From Mycolicibacterium sp. MU0050 (GTDB lineage: Bacteria; Actinomycetota; Actinomycetes; Mycobacteriales; Mycobacteriaceae), in assembly GCF_963378085.1 (NCBI RefSeq), contig NZ_OY726395.1, positions 1 through 64,000 on the forward strand: a DNA stretch of 64,000 nt, written 5' to 3'. The notes under the pieces are model-generated. The model saw only the letters and a list, made by a program, of their open reading frames with translations. It made no database searches and had not been told where the DNA came from. Positions 23,379 to 32,785 of this stretch are shown here, in pieces. The position numbers and the translations under genes were made by a program. Every line of letters begins with the position of its first letter. Positions within the stretch are counted from its first letter, which is position 1.

Positions 23379-24854
23379 TCATGATCCTCCCTGGAGTGCC
23401 GTGGCCATCACGGCTCGGCCGATCGGCGCTGCCACCGCTCCGCCGGTCGCGGAGAGGCGGTCGCCGCCGTTCTCCACCACCACCGCAATGGCGACCTTGG
23501 GGTCCTTGGCGGGCGCGAACGCGATGTACCACGCGTGTGGCGGGGTGTTGCGCGGGTCGGTTCCATGTTCGGCGGTACCTGTCTTGGACGCGATCTGGAC
23601 GCCGGGGATGGACCCAGCCTGCTGGGTGAACTGTTCGGCGTCGATCATCAAATCGGTAAGTTTAGCCGCGACCTGCGGCGACACCGCACGCTCCTGCTCA
23701 TAGGGCACGGTCGTGGAAATGTTTGCCAAGTCGGGACCCTTGAGGCTTTCCACCAGGTAGGGCTGCATGGCAACCCCGTCGTTGGCGATGGTGGCGGCCA
23801 CCACCGCGTTCTGCAGCGGCGTCATCGCGACATCGCGCTGCCCGATCGCGGTCATGCCCAGGGCGGCACGGTCCGGAATGGGGCCGACGGTCGACTCCGC
23901 CACCTGCAGCGGGATCGGCGCCTGCGGGGTGTCGAGCCCGAAGGACGCCGCGGTGCTGCGCAGCCGGTCCGCGCCGATGCGCAGCCCGAGCTGGACGAAC
24001 GCGGTGTTGCAGGAGCGCGCGAACGCCTCCTGCAGCGACGCCGTCTGGCCCGACCCGCACGGCGCGCCGCCGTAGTTCTCCAGCGACGCGGTGCTGTCCG
24101 GCAGCGGGATGGACGGCAGCGCGGTGAACCGGTCCTCCTCGCTGATGCCGGACTCCAGCGCGGCCGCGGTGGTGATCACCTTGAACGTCGACCCCGGTGG
24201 ATAGCGTTCGGAGATCGCCCGATTGGTCAGCGGGTTGGTCGGGTCGTCGCGCAGTTCCTCCCAGGCTTCCGACTGCGCGGCGGCGTCGTGCGTGGCCAGG
24301 CGGTTGGGGTCATACGACGGCGAGGACACCATCGCCAGGATGCGCCCGGTCGAGGGTTCCAGCGCCACCACCGCGCCCTTGCACGGACCGTTGCAGCCGT
24401 TCTGCAGCGCATCCCAGCCGGTCTGCTGGACGCGGGGCACGATCGTGGTGTCCACGCTGCCACCGCGGGGGTCGCGGCCGGTGAAGAAGTCGGCCAGCCG
24501 TCGTCCGAACAGGCGCTCGTCGGAGCCGTTGAGGATGCTGTCCTCGGCGCGCTCCAGCCCGGTGCTCGAGTAGCTCAGCGAGTAGAACCCCGTGATCGGC
24601 GCATAGACGAACGGATCCGGGTAGGTCCGCAGGTACCGGTAGCGGCCGGGGGTCGACACGGAGTAGGCCATCAGCTGGCCGCCGGCGGAGATCTGCCCGC
24701 GCTGCCGGGAGTACTCGTCGAGCAGCACCCGCTGGTTGCGGGGGTCGGCGCGCAGGCCGTCGGCGGTGAAGAACTGGGTGAACGTGGCGTTGCCCAGCAG
24801 CAACACGACCAAGGCCATCAGCGTCATCGAGACACGGCGCAGCGAGGTGTTCAT
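23379..24854 (-). CDS. pbpA: Penicillin-binding protein A (class B transpeptidase)
   Basis: Class B PBP that cross-links peptidoglycan; in M. tuberculosis PbpA is a PknB substrate. 491 aa from ATG 24854: signal anchor ([22 protein letters not shown]), dimerisation region, then a transpeptidase domain with S222-TFK, SCN in FARSCNTAF, and KTG in [10 protein letters not shown]. The start overlaps rodA by 4 nt (ATGA), giving translational coupling; the frame runs further upstream inside rodA but that part is not conserved. Confidence 0.96.
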   Translation of the reverse strand: MNTSLRRVSMTLMALVVLLLGNATFTQFFTADGLRADPRNQRVLLDEYSRQRGQISAGGQLMAYSVSTPGRYRYLRTYPDPFVYAPITGFYSLSYSSTGLERAEDSILNGSDERLFGRRLADFFTGRDPRGGSVDTTIVPRVQQTGWDALQNGCNGPCKGAVVALEPSTGRILAMVSSPSYDPNRLATHDAAAQSEAWEELRDDPTNPLTNRAISERYPPGSTFKVITTAAALESGISEEDRFTALPSIPLPDSTASLENYGGAPCGSGQTASLQEAFARSCNTAFVQLGLRIGADRLRSTAASFGLDTPQAPIPLQVAESTVGPIPDRAALGMTAIGQRDVAMTPLQNAVVAATIANDGVAMQPYLVESLKGPDLANISTTVPYEQERAVSPQVAAKLTDLMIDAEQFTQQAGSIPGVQIASKTGTAEHGTDPRNTPPHAWYIAFAPAKDPKVAIAVVVENGGDRLSATGGAVAAPIGRAVMATALQGGS

Positions 24855-26263
24855 ACCTTCTCGATCACCTCGGTACTGGCGACGGCGATCGGCGGTTGCA
24901 CCGCGGCCTGCGGGCCGGTGTTGATGGGCCGTCGCGCATTGTGCGAAATCCGGATGAGGATGGCGAGCAGCAGGTAGTTGGCCACCAGCGACGAACCGCC
25001 GTAGGACATCCACGGTGTGGTCAGGCCGGTCAGCGGGATCAGGTTGGTGACGCCGCCGACGACGATGAACAGTTGGATGCCCAGGGTGCCGGCCAGCCCC
25101 GCGGCCAACAGCTTGCCGAAGCTGTCGCGCACCGCGATCGCGGTGCGCAGGCCCCGGATGATGACGATGGTGTAGAGCATCAGGACGCCGGCCAGGCCCA
25201 CCAGCCCGAGTTCCTCACCGATGGCGGCGATGATGAAATCCGTCGACGCCGCGGGCACCGTCCCGGGTTGGCCGTTGCCCAGCCCAGTACCGAACACGCC
25301 GCCGGTGGCGAAGCTGAACAGCGCCTGGATGGTCTGGTAACCGGCGCCATCGGGGTCGGCGAACGGGTCCAGCCAGTTCTGCACCCGCACCCGCACATGG
25401 GCGAACAGGTGGTAGGCGGTGACGCTGCCCGCCACGAACAGGCCCAAACCGATCAGCACCCAGCTGAGGCGTTCGGTGGCGATGTAGACCATCAGTAGGA
25501 ACGAGGCGTACAGCAACAGCGAGGTGCCCAGGTCCTTCTCGAAGATCATCACGCCGATCGAGGCCACCCATGCTCCCAGCAGCGGCGCCAGGTCACGGGG
25601 CCGGGGCAGGTCCATGCCCAGGAAGTGCTTGCCGGCGCTGGTGAACAGGTTGCGCTTGGACACCAGCACCGAGGCGAAGAAGATCAGCAGCAGGATCTTG
25701 GAGAACTCGGCGGGCTGAATAGAGAAGCCCTCGAAGCGAATCCAGATCTTGGCGCCGTACTCCTCGGAGTATTTCGCGGGCAGTACGGCGGGGATGGCCA
25801 ACAGGATCAGGCCGACCAAGCCGCAGACGTAGCCGTAGCGCGACAGCTGCCGGTGGTCCTTGAGCAGGATCACCACCACGATGAAGCCGACGACACCCAC
25901 CAGGGTCCATAGCAATTGCTGGTTGGCGCTGGGGGTTTCGTCGGCCAGCGCCACCCGGACCAGATCCAGGCGGTGGATCATCACCAGGCCGAGGCCGTTG
26001 AGCAACGCCACCACCGGCAGCAGCAGCGGGTCGGCGTAGGGCGCGAAGCGCCGGATCGTCAGGTGCGCGGCCCCGAACAGCCCCAGAAACCCTGCGGTGT
26101 AGGCCAGCAGGTCCAGCGAAACGCCCTGCTCCTGATTGATTTCCACGAGCAGCAGGGCCACGGTGGTGATCGCCGCCGCGTAACACAGCAACAGCAGCTC
26201 GGCGTTGCGACGGTTCGGCAGCGGCGGGGGGACCGCGACGGGGGACTGGGGCGCCGTGGTCAT
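24851..26263 (-). CDS. rodA: Peptidoglycan glycosyltransferase RodA (SEDS family)
   Basis: SEDS-family lipid II polymerase, partner of the class B PBP encoded next (PbpA). 470 aa, multipass (about ten helices). Signature segments: GAKIWIRFEGFSIQPAEFSKILLLIFF, DLGTSLLLYASFLLMVY and TPWMSYGGSSLVANYLLLAI. Overlaps pbpA by 4 nt and follows pstP by 55 nt. Confidence 0.96.
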   Translation of the reverse strand: MTTAPQSPVAVPPPLPNRRNAELLLLCYAAAITTVALLLVEINQEQGVSLDLLAYTAGFLGLFGAAHLTIRRFAPYADPLLLPVVALLNGLGLVMIHRLDLVRVALADETPSANQQLLWTLVGVVGFIVVVILLKDHRQLSRYGYVCGLVGLILLAIPAVLPAKYSEEYGAKIWIRFEGFSIQPAEFSKILLLIFFASVLVSKRNLFTSAGKHFLGMDLPRPRDLAPLLGAWVASIGVMIFEKDLGTSLLLYASFLLMVYIATERLSWVLIGLGLFVAGSVTAYHLFAHVRVRVQNWLDPFADPDGAGYQTIQALFSFATGGVFGTGLGNGQPGTVPAASTDFIIAAIGEELGLVGLAGVLMLYTIVIIRGLRTAIAVRDSFGKLLAAGLAGTLGIQLFIVVGGVTNLIPLTGLTTPWMSYGGSSLVANYLLLAILIRISHNARRPINTGPQAAVQPPIAVASTEVIEKV

Positions 26264-26318
26264 GGGCGGACCGCTCCCGCAGTCGCCGCAGCGGCCGCGT
26301 TGCTCACGTGCTGGCCAG

Positions 26319-27887
26319 TCATCCGCCAGCGCTCGCTGCTCGCCGCCTCGTCATGCCGCCGCCCGGCAGTCCGTACCCGGCTTCTGCGGCGCTGGGGCCA
26401 ACGTCGCCCGAGTGGGCGACGGTGCCGGAGTGGCGGTGGGCGGGGGAGGCGCCGGGGCGGTGGCGGATTCGCTTGGGGCAGCGTCGGTTCGGGGGCGCGC
26501 TCGGCGGTGGTGGTCGCCGGGGAGGTGGCGCCGGCGCGGGGCCGGGGCGGCTCGACGGACCCGGCGCGTGCGGCCGGGGTGCCGGAGCGGGCGCGGTGGG
26601 CGTGGCGGCGGTGGGCTTGGTGGGTTCGCACACCGGCAGCAGGGAGGTCTCGGCGAGCCTGCGCAACTGGGCGATGGCCTCGTCCAGGGACCCACCCGGC
26701 AGGCCGGCGGCGACCTGTGCGCGCTCGGACGGCCGCAGGTCGCCCAACTGCATCAGCCGACAGGCGAATTGCTGTTCGCCGTAACTGATCTGGGACAGCT
26801 CGTTGCGCTCGTTGAGGCAGCCGAGCAGGAACGGTTCCGACATCGACAGGCCCAGCAGCGAGCCCTGGACCCCGCGCATGATGGACACGGTGCCGTCGTG
26901 CTCGGTGACGTAGTAGTTGTTGCGCACGATTTGGCGGCCGATGGCCAACCCGGCCAGCAGCACCAGCACGACCAGCAGCGCGGCGATGAACATCCGGCGC
27001 CGCGAGCGCGGCTTGCGGATGGGCTCCTCGACCTCGGCCACCACGCGCTTGGCGGCGGGCTTGCGCGGGTTGATCGCCGAGGCGCGACCGGCGGCGGTGT
27101 TCGGGGGAGCGGCGCCTTCCCCGTCGTCGCCGGAAACCGCCCCGGCGAGGATCGGTTGGGTCTGGCCGTAGTCGTAGTCGACGACGTCGGCGACCACGAC
27201 GGTGACGTTGTCGGGACCGCCGCCGCGCAGCGCCAGTTCGATCAGCCCGTCGGCGCTCTCGACGACGTCCTCGATCTGCAGGGCCTCCAGGATGGTGTCC
27301 TGGCTGACCGGGTCGGACAGACCGTCGGAGCACAGCAGGTAGCGATCGCCGACGCGGGCCTCGCGCATGATCAGCGTGGGCTCGACCTCGTGCCCGGTCA
27401 GCGCGCGCATGATGAGCGAGCGCTGCGGGTGGCTGTGCGCCTCCTCGGCGGTGATTCGGCCCTCGTCGACCAGCGTCTGGACGAAGGTGTCGTCCTTGGT
27501 GATCTGGTTCAACTCACCGTCGCGCAGCAGATAGCCGCGCGAGTCGCCGATGTGGACCAGGCCCAGCCGATTGCCGGCGAACAGGATCGCGGTCAGCGTG
27601 GTGCCCATGCCCTCGAGCTCGGGGTCGGCCTCGACGTGCGCAGCTATGGCCGAGTTGCCCTGGTGGACGGCCTCGTTGAGCTTGCTGAGCAGGTCGCCGC
27701 CGGGCTCGTCGTCGTCGAGATGGGCCAGGGCGGCGATCACCAGCTGCGAGGCAACCTCGCCCGCGGCGTGACCGCCCATGCCGTCGGCGAGGGCGAGCAG
27801 GCGGGCACCGGCGTACACCGAGTCTTCGTTGTTGGCGCGTACCAGGCCGCGGTCGCTGCGCGCGGCGTAGCGCAGACCTAGGGTCAC
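26319..27887 (-). CDS. pstP: PP2C-type Ser/Thr phosphatase PstP
   Basis: Sole PP2C phosphatase counteracting PknA/PknB phosphorylation in mycobacteria. 522 aa: N-terminal PPM domain (RSDRGLVRANNEDSV; ADGMGGHAAGE; GMGTTLTA; HIGDSRGYLLRDG; SDGLSDPV; GPDNVTVVV), a basic juxtamembrane segment, one transmembrane helix (MFIAALLVVLVLLAGLAIGRQIV, near 300), and an extracellular domain ending in a Pro/Arg-rich tail. The tail is long and low in complexity. GTG start overlaps fhaB by 4 nt. Confidence 0.96.
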   Translation of the reverse strand: MTLGLRYAARSDRGLVRANNEDSVYAGARLLALADGMGGHAAGEVASQLVIAALAHLDDDEPGGDLLSKLNEAVHQGNSAIAAHVEADPELEGMGTTLTAILFAGNRLGLVHIGDSRGYLLRDGELNQITKDDTFVQTLVDEGRITAEEAHSHPQRSLIMRALTGHEVEPTLIMREARVGDRYLLCSDGLSDPVSQDTILEALQIEDVVESADGLIELALRGGGPDNVTVVVADVVDYDYGQTQPILAGAVSGDDGEGAAPPNTAAGRASAINPRKPAAKRVVAEVEEPIRKPRSRRRMFIAALLVVLVLLAGLAIGRQIVRNNYYVTEHDGTVSIMRGVQGSLLGLSMSEPFLLGCLNERNELSQISYGEQQFACRLMQLGDLRPSERAQVAAGLPGGSLDEAIAQLRRLAETSLLPVCEPTKPTAATPTAPAPAPRPHAPGPSSRPGPAPAPPPRRPPPPSAPPNRRCPKRIRHRPGASPAHRHSGTVAHSGDVGPSAAEAGYGLPGGGMTRRRAASAGG

Positions 27888-28351
27888 GGACGTAACTCGA
27901 TTGCTGTCTTGCCGATTCGCACCGGCGTACCAATGGGGACCTTCACGGCGGTCGTCACCTTTGACCTGTCAAGGTAGGTGCCGTTGGTTGATCCTAGATC
28001 CTCGACGTACCAATCCGAACCTCGTGGCGACAGCCGCGCGTGGCGGGTGGACGCGTAGTCGTCGGTGAGCACCAGGGTGGAGTCGTCGGCGCGGCCGATC
28101 AGCACCGGCTGGGTGCCCAGGGTGATCCGGGTGCCCGCCAGCGAGCCGGCCGTCACCACCAGGTAGCGCGGGGTGGCCCGCCCCTGCCGGGACGGCAGCA
28201 GCGTTCCGCGCAGCGCCAGACCGCGCCGCACCATCACCGCGCCCGTCGGCGCGTAGATGTCGGTCCGCAGAATGCGCAGCACCGACCAGATGAACACCCA
28301 GAGCATCAACAGGAAGCCGGCACGCGTCAGCTGCAGAACTATTCCCTGCAT
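27884..28351 (-). CDS. fhaB: FHA domain protein FhaB (FipA)
   Basis: 155-aa FHA protein that in mycobacteria is phosphorylated by PknA and recruited to the divisome under stress. The N-terminal transmembrane helix (GFLLMLWVFIWSVLRIL) is followed by a linker and the C-terminal FHA domain with phosphothreonine-binding signatures GRADDS, STRHARL and DLGSTNGTYLD. Overlaps pstP by 4 nt, so phosphopeptide reader and phosphatase are translationally coupled. Confidence 0.96.
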   Translation of the reverse strand: MQGIVLQLTRAGFLLMLWVFIWSVLRILRTDIYAPTGAVMVRRGLALRGTLLPSRQGRATPRYLVVTAGSLAGTRITLGTQPVLIGRADDSTLVLTDDYASTRHARLSPRGSDWYVEDLGSTNGTYLDRSKVTTAVKVPIGTPVRIGKTAIELRP

Positions 28352-28457
28352 CTGGCGTCCTTCCCGTGATCGTGCGGCAACGTCACGATACTTGGGCGGC
28401 CACCGACGTGAGGGCGAAGCTCGTGCGCGTCGCCAGAGTTGGCGTGTGTGGCTGAGC

Positions 28458-29849
28458 TCAGTGGACGCGCACGACGATCTCGGAGTGGCCCAGCCGGATG
28501 ACGTCGCCGTCGGCCAATTGCCATTCCTGCACCGGCGCGTTGTTGACCGTGGTGCCGTTGGTGGAGTTCAGGTCGGACAGCAGCGCGACCTGCCCGTCCC
28601 AGCGGATCTCCAGATGCCGGCGCGACACCCCGGTGTCGGGCAGCCGGAACTGGGCGTCCTGGCCGCGGCCGACCACGTTGGCACCCTCACGCAACTGGTA
28701 GGTGCGGCCGCTGCCGTCGTCGAGCTGCAGGGTGACCGTCGCGCCCGCGGCACCCGGGTAGTCCCCGCCCGGCGCGGGCTGGCCGTAGTCGGCGTAACCG
28801 CCCTGGGCGGGCGGCTGGCCGTAGTCGTAGTCGCCGCGGGGCGGTTCGCCGTAGCCGCCGCCCTCGTAGCCGCGGCCGTAATCGGGCTGGCCGTAGTCGG
28901 GGCGGCCGTAGCCGGGCCCGCCCTGGTAGCCCTGGTCGTAGCCGCCCTGGTCCGGGTAGCCGCCGCGCGGGTCGGGGCGACCCTCCGGGGGGCCCGGGGG
29001 CCGGCCGTAGTCCGGGCCGGGCGGGCGGCCGTAGTTGTAGTCGCCGCGGGGCGGTTCGCCGTAGCCACCCGACGGCGGGCCGTACGGCTGCTGGCGGTAG
29101 CCCTGGTCGTAGCCGCCGGAGGGCGGGCCGCCGTAGCCGGCGGGCGGGCGCTGCTCGTAGGACGGGGCGTAGCCGCCCTGGTCCGGGTAGCCGCCCTGGC
29201 GCGGCGGGTAGTTCGGGTCGCCCTGCGGGGGGTAGCCACCCTGCTCGGGTCCCTGCGGCGGCTGCGGCGCCTGCGGTGCGTAGCCGGCCCGGGGGTCCTG
29301 AGCGTCTTCCGGACGGCCGTAACGGTCGTCGTAGTACTCGTCTCCGGGACGTCCCTGTCCGGGGCCGCCGCGGTAGCTCGGATTGTCGCTCATCGGTGGT
29401 ACTCCTGGTTCTGCGTTCGACGCACGGTCTGATTGTGGCGCGGCGGGTGCTGACATGGCGGCACCGCCCACCGTGGCGTCGGGGTTGACGACACCGCGGG
29501 CGCGGACCTGGCCGGTGTGCAAACTCGGCGATTGTTCGAATCGGACAACCACATCACCATACGTTTGCCACCCCTGCTCCCCGATGTATCCCCCGAGATG
29601 TTTGGCAAAAGTATCCGAAGTGATGTCGGGATCGGCAAGGACCTTTGCATGGTCGGAGACGCTGAGGGTGATGACGTACTCATTGGGCGCCAACAGCCGC
29701 CCACCCTGCAGGGAGCGGACGCCGTCGGCGGCCTCCCGCCGCAGCATCCCCTCGACTTCCTCGGGAACGACGGAGCCGCCGAACACCCGGGCGAAGGCGT
29801 CGCCGACGGTAGACTCGAGCTTGCGATCAAGTCGCTGCACCAGTCCCAT
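28458..29849 (-). CDS. fhaA: FHA domain protein FhaA
   Basis: Cytoplasmic scaffold that binds phosphorylated partners such as the pseudokinase domain of the lipid II flippase MviN. 463 aa from ATG 29849. The N-terminal DUF3662 domain (LVQRLDRKLESTVGDAFARVF ... GDVVVRFEQS) is followed by a long Gly/Tyr/Pro/Gln-rich repetitive linker (about 140-360) with many GGYxxQGGY-like units, and a C-terminal FHA domain (GRGQDAQFRL, SRRHLEIRWDG, DLNSTNGTTVNN). GTG 29855 is an alternative start two codons upstream. First gene of the leftward fhaA-fhaB-pstP-rodA-pbpA-pknA-pknB operon. Confidence 0.95.
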   Translation of the reverse strand: MGLVQRLDRKLESTVGDAFARVFGGSVVPEEVEGMLRREAADGVRSLQGGRLLAPNEYVITLSVSDHAKVLADPDITSDTFAKHLGGYIGEQGWQTYGDVVVRFEQSPSLHTGQVRARGVVNPDATVGGAAMSAPAAPQSDRASNAEPGVPPMSDNPSYRGGPGQGRPGDEYYDDRYGRPEDAQDPRAGYAPQAPQPPQGPEQGGYPPQGDPNYPPRQGGYPDQGGYAPSYEQRPPAGYGGPPSGGYDQGYRQQPYGPPSGGYGEPPRGDYNYGRPPGPDYGRPPGPPEGRPDPRGGYPDQGGYDQGYQGGPGYGRPDYGQPDYGRGYEGGGYGEPPRGDYDYGQPPAQGGYADYGQPAPGGDYPGAAGATVTLQLDDGSGRTYQLREGANVVGRGQDAQFRLPDTGVSRRHLEIRWDGQVALLSDLNSTNGTTVNNAPVQEWQLADGDVIRLGHSEIVVRVH

Positions 29850-30088
29850 CTCCACCGCCTGTCCCAGCTGTTCGTTGCACCGATCGGGACAGTGACGCAG
29901 GCTGCCGCGTGTCGCGTCACTGTGTTATTTCCGCCCCATGGTATCGGCCTATCCAGGCCAAACGTCACCATAAGAACTCTGAGAATCGCGTTACAGCAGG
30001 TCAGGGCGGGTGAGGCGGATCGCAATCGGGGTGACCTCGCCGGTTGGGAGATGGGGCCCAGACCGTGATACGGTTTCCCGGTTGTCAC

Positions 30089-30171
30089 GGGCGAGTGGCG
30101 GAATGGCAGACGCGCTGGCTTCAGGTGCCAGTGTCCTTCGGGACGTGGGGGTTCAAGTCCCCCTTCGCCCA
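30089..30171 (+). tRNA. leuT: tRNA-Leu (CAG anticodon)
   Basis: 83-nt class II tRNA with a long variable arm (TGTCCTTCGGGACG). Acceptor GGGCGAG pairs with TTCGCCC (terminal G-T), discriminator A. The anticodon loop TTCAGGT gives CAG, and the T arm holds GGTTCAAGTCC. A rho-independent terminator follows at 30200. Confidence 0.96.
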
Positions 30172-30199
30172 CAGTGAGCGGTCACAGACCGTAGGCATG

Positions 30200-30233
30200 A
30201 AAGCCGCGAACCAAGCAGTTCGCGGCTTTTGTG
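30200..30233 (+). terminator. Rho-independent terminator of tRNA-Leu
   Basis: AAAGCCGCGAA (30200-30210) pairs perfectly with TTCGCGGCTTT (30219-30229) around an 8-nt loop and runs into TTTGTGTTT. This is one of the clearest intrinsic terminators in the window. Confidence 0.9.
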
Positions 30234-30327
30234 TTTGGTAGGGCCGTCTTTTTCGGCCGAGGCCGGGCAGTCCGCCGCCGACCACGCTCAGGCGGTGAAC
30301 GCAGTGTCGTCCCGGGAGCATCACCAC

Positions 30328-31401
30328 TCACCGCAAATCTTGCCCCGTCGGCTGCACCGGACTGACCAGCCGGTTCCCACCTTGGCGTTTGGCTTCGTAC
30401 ATGGCGCGGTCGGCCCGGCGCAGCACCTCGTCGATCAGCTCGCCGCCGCCGAGTTCGCCTGCGACACAGGCGATCCCGACGCTAGCCGTGATCGTTCCGG
30501 TGACCGCTTCCATGGCGGTCCGCATCCGCTCGGTGAAACTTCCGACGCCGTCGACACTGGCCATGGCCGCCATCACCACGAACTCGTCGCCACCGAGGCG
30601 CGCAGCAACGTCCCCGGTGCGGATCGATGACCGCAACGCGTCGGCGACCGCCCGCAGCGCGTCGTCCCCGCGCTGGTGTCCGTGGTCGTCGTTGAGCTGC
30701 TTGAACCGGTCCAGATCGATGGCCGCCGCGACCAGCACCGCCTCGCGGCGTCCGCGGACGACGCGGCGCATGGACTCATACATGCCGCGCCGATTGCGCA
30801 GCCCCGTCATGGGGTCCCGCAGCGCCTGTCGTGCGGTCCGTGCCACCGCGCGCCGGCCGCCCTCGATGACCACCTGGATCACGATGGGCATGACCACCAC
30901 CGCTACCAGCGCGGGCGTCACGAACATGTAGGTGTCGAACCAGGTGCGCTCGCCGCTGGCCACCGCCTGCGCGGCCAGACCGAAGATCAACGCGCACGCC
31001 GCGGCGCAATGTGCGGCCAGCACCTTCGGACCCATCAGGAAGCTCGCGAACACCCCGACCAGGGACATGTTGATCACCGTGGTGATCCGGGCCTCCGGGC
31101 TCGACGCGGTGATCGCGGCGATCATCAGGCCGAGGTCGGCCCACGCCATGAACACGACTGCCGCGCGAAAGGAGGGCCAACGTGCCACCATCCACCAGAT
31201 TCCGACCGCGAGGGCCGACACGGCGAAGGTGAACTGGGCGATCCGGCCGATCGCCGACTGTGGTCCCAGCGGGTGCAGCAGCGTCACGCAGCCCAGCACG
31301 GCCATCGCGAAACAGAACGCCCCGACAGCGAACTTCAGGGTGCGCAGGTAACCGCTGGCCCGGATCGCCTCGGTCATGAATCGATAGCTACTGGTCGCCA
31401 T
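30328..31401 (-). CDS. Membrane diguanylate cyclase (GGDEF domain)
   Basis: Predicted to make cyclic di-GMP from two GTP. 357 aa: about six N-terminal transmembrane helices (residues 25-185), then a GGDEF domain with DPMTGLRNRRGM, DLDRFKQLNDDHGH and RLGGDEFVV. An inhibitory I-site RTGD stands exactly five residues before GGDEF, so product inhibition is expected. No EAL domain. ATG 31401 is preceded by GGGAGGCGGAG. No partner gene is adjacent; the signal sensed by the membrane region is unknown. Confidence 0.93.
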   Translation of the reverse strand: MATSSYRFMTEAIRASGYLRTLKFAVGAFCFAMAVLGCVTLLHPLGPQSAIGRIAQFTFAVSALAVGIWWMVARWPSFRAAVVFMAWADLGLMIAAITASSPEARITTVINMSLVGVFASFLMGPKVLAAHCAAACALIFGLAAQAVASGERTWFDTYMFVTPALVAVVVMPIVIQVVIEGGRRAVARTARQALRDPMTGLRNRRGMYESMRRVVRGRREAVLVAAAIDLDRFKQLNDDHGHQRGDDALRAVADALRSSIRTGDVAARLGGDEFVVMAAMASVDGVGSFTERMRTAMEAVTGTITASVGIACVAGELGGGELIDEVLRRADRAMYEAKRQGGNRLVSPVQPTGQDLR

Positions 31402-31473
31402 GTGCTCCGCCTCCCAGCTGGACGCTCAGGCTACCCCCGGTACATTTGCTCGCAGCGACACAACGACGAAGTC

Positions 31474-32715
31474 GTGAGCCAAAGGGGGACGGTGGGGTCG
31501 AGAGTTCGGGTCGGTGCGCTCTTGGCGTTGCTGGCGACGCTGGCTGTCGGCTGCACCGGTGTGCAGGCCGGCACCGCGCTGCGTGACCCCCGCAACGATC
31601 CTCGTGCGGTGAACACGGCCCTGCTCGACCCTGGCGGATTCGCCACGACTCCGCGCACGGATCTGGACGGCACTGCAGGGACTGCCGCGGAAGGAGCGAG
31701 GCTGGAAGCCCGCCGGATGGCCGAGGCGGTGGTGGTGCCGTTCGAGGTGGACTTGGGGTTGTCCCTTCCGGACCCCGAGTGGAATCGCGGATTCACAAGT
31801 CCGTTGGAGCTGCAGCCCATGTTGCCGAAGTCCGTCGCCGTCGCAATCCAGTCAAACAATTTCATCGCCGGGTTCCGCACCAAGGCTGCCGGGCCGACGC
31901 TGGATCGGTCCCTGACCAACATCGTCCTGCGGCTTGCGACGTCGGAAGATGCTCGCCGCGCCGTCAGTGGCATGGCCAACGGCAGCGAGTGGGAGCAAAG
32001 CGGGAGGGATGGACGGACCACGCCGGCCCGCCGAGCACTGCCGATACCGGACAGGCCAGACTCCGTTGCGTTCCTGGCGCAGCCTCGCGGTCGTGCAGAT
32101 CTGTTCGTCTACACAACACACGGGCCGTTCGTGCTGGTGCAGATGGTCCTGGACAGCGGTACCGACGCTGCCCTGAAGTTGGCATTGCACACCGTCGACC
32201 GTCAACGCGCGGCCCTCGATTCGTTCGAGCCCACACCGGTCGACGAGTTGGCGGCGTTGCCGATGGATCCCACGGGTCTGTTGGCCAGAAGCGTGCCTGG
32301 CTACGGCCGCGGCCTGAGCCCACATGCGGCCGGCGCCTACGGACCGCACGGCGCATTGCACTTCATGTCCAAGCCGGACCGCGCCCGTCAGGTTTTCACC
32401 GAGGCGGGAGTTTCGGCGGCAGCAGTGGCGCTGGCGACGGTGTTTCAAGCGCGGGACCCCGACGGTGCCGCCCATCTGGTCGAACAGTTCCTTGGGGATT
32501 ATGTGAACGAGGTATACGGCCGCAGCGAACCGGTCCCGGGACTTCCGGCCTCGCGTTGCCTGTTCGCTCCCGAGGGATCGACGCCCGACTTGCGGTTGGC
32601 CAGCTATTACTGCGTAGTGGCGTACGACAAGTACGTCATCGTCGTACAAGAAGCCAACATCGCTGAGGCCCACCGCGCGTTGGCGGCCCAATACCTGCTG
32701 ATCAGCGCGGAATGA
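31474..32715 (+). CDS. Mycobacterial lipoprotein, DUF7373-like (first of a tandem pair)
   Basis: 413 aa. The signal peptide ends in the lipobox LAVGC (near residue 27), predicting lipid anchoring. The rest is an extracytoplasmic domain containing LEARRMAEAVVVPFEVD and a C-terminal LAAQYLLISAE. The 32786 gene has the same layout and shares these segments (LVEARRMAEALTQPFQVD; LAAQYLMLTAE; also TPVDELAALPMDP versus TPVDQLAELPLDP). Two cysteines near the end (SRCLFAP, YYCVVAY) are also shared and may form a disulfide. Function unknown. GTG 31474 was chosen; GTG 31492 after AAAGGGGG is an alternative. Confidence 0.8.
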   Translation: MSQRGTVGSRVRVGALLALLATLAVGCTGVQAGTALRDPRNDPRAVNTALLDPGGFATTPRTDLDGTAGTAAEGARLEARRMAEAVVVPFEVDLGLSLPDPEWNRGFTSPLELQPMLPKSVAVAIQSNNFIAGFRTKAAGPTLDRSLTNIVLRLATSEDARRAVSGMANGSEWEQSGRDGRTTPARRALPIPDRPDSVAFLAQPRGRADLFVYTTHGPFVLVQMVLDSGTDAALKLALHTVDRQRAALDSFEPTPVDELAALPMDPTGLLARSVPGYGRGLSPHAAGAYGPHGALHFMSKPDRARQVFTEAGVSAAAVALATVFQARDPDGAAHLVEQFLGDYVNEVYGRSEPVPGLPASRCLFAPEGSTPDLRLASYYCVVAYDKYVIVVQEANIAEAHRALAAQYLLISAE

Positions 32716-32785
32716 GTGGCGGTCGGCAACTGCCGGGCGGCCTACACTTCGGACACGCGAGATGGTGTGCTGGGAAGGGGGCAGG

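Noticed and set aside
28568..29239. Overlapping frames within the fhaA linker
   Set aside because: They arise from the repetitive Gly/Tyr/Pro codons of FhaA; the FhaA frame contains the conserved DUF3662 and FHA domains.
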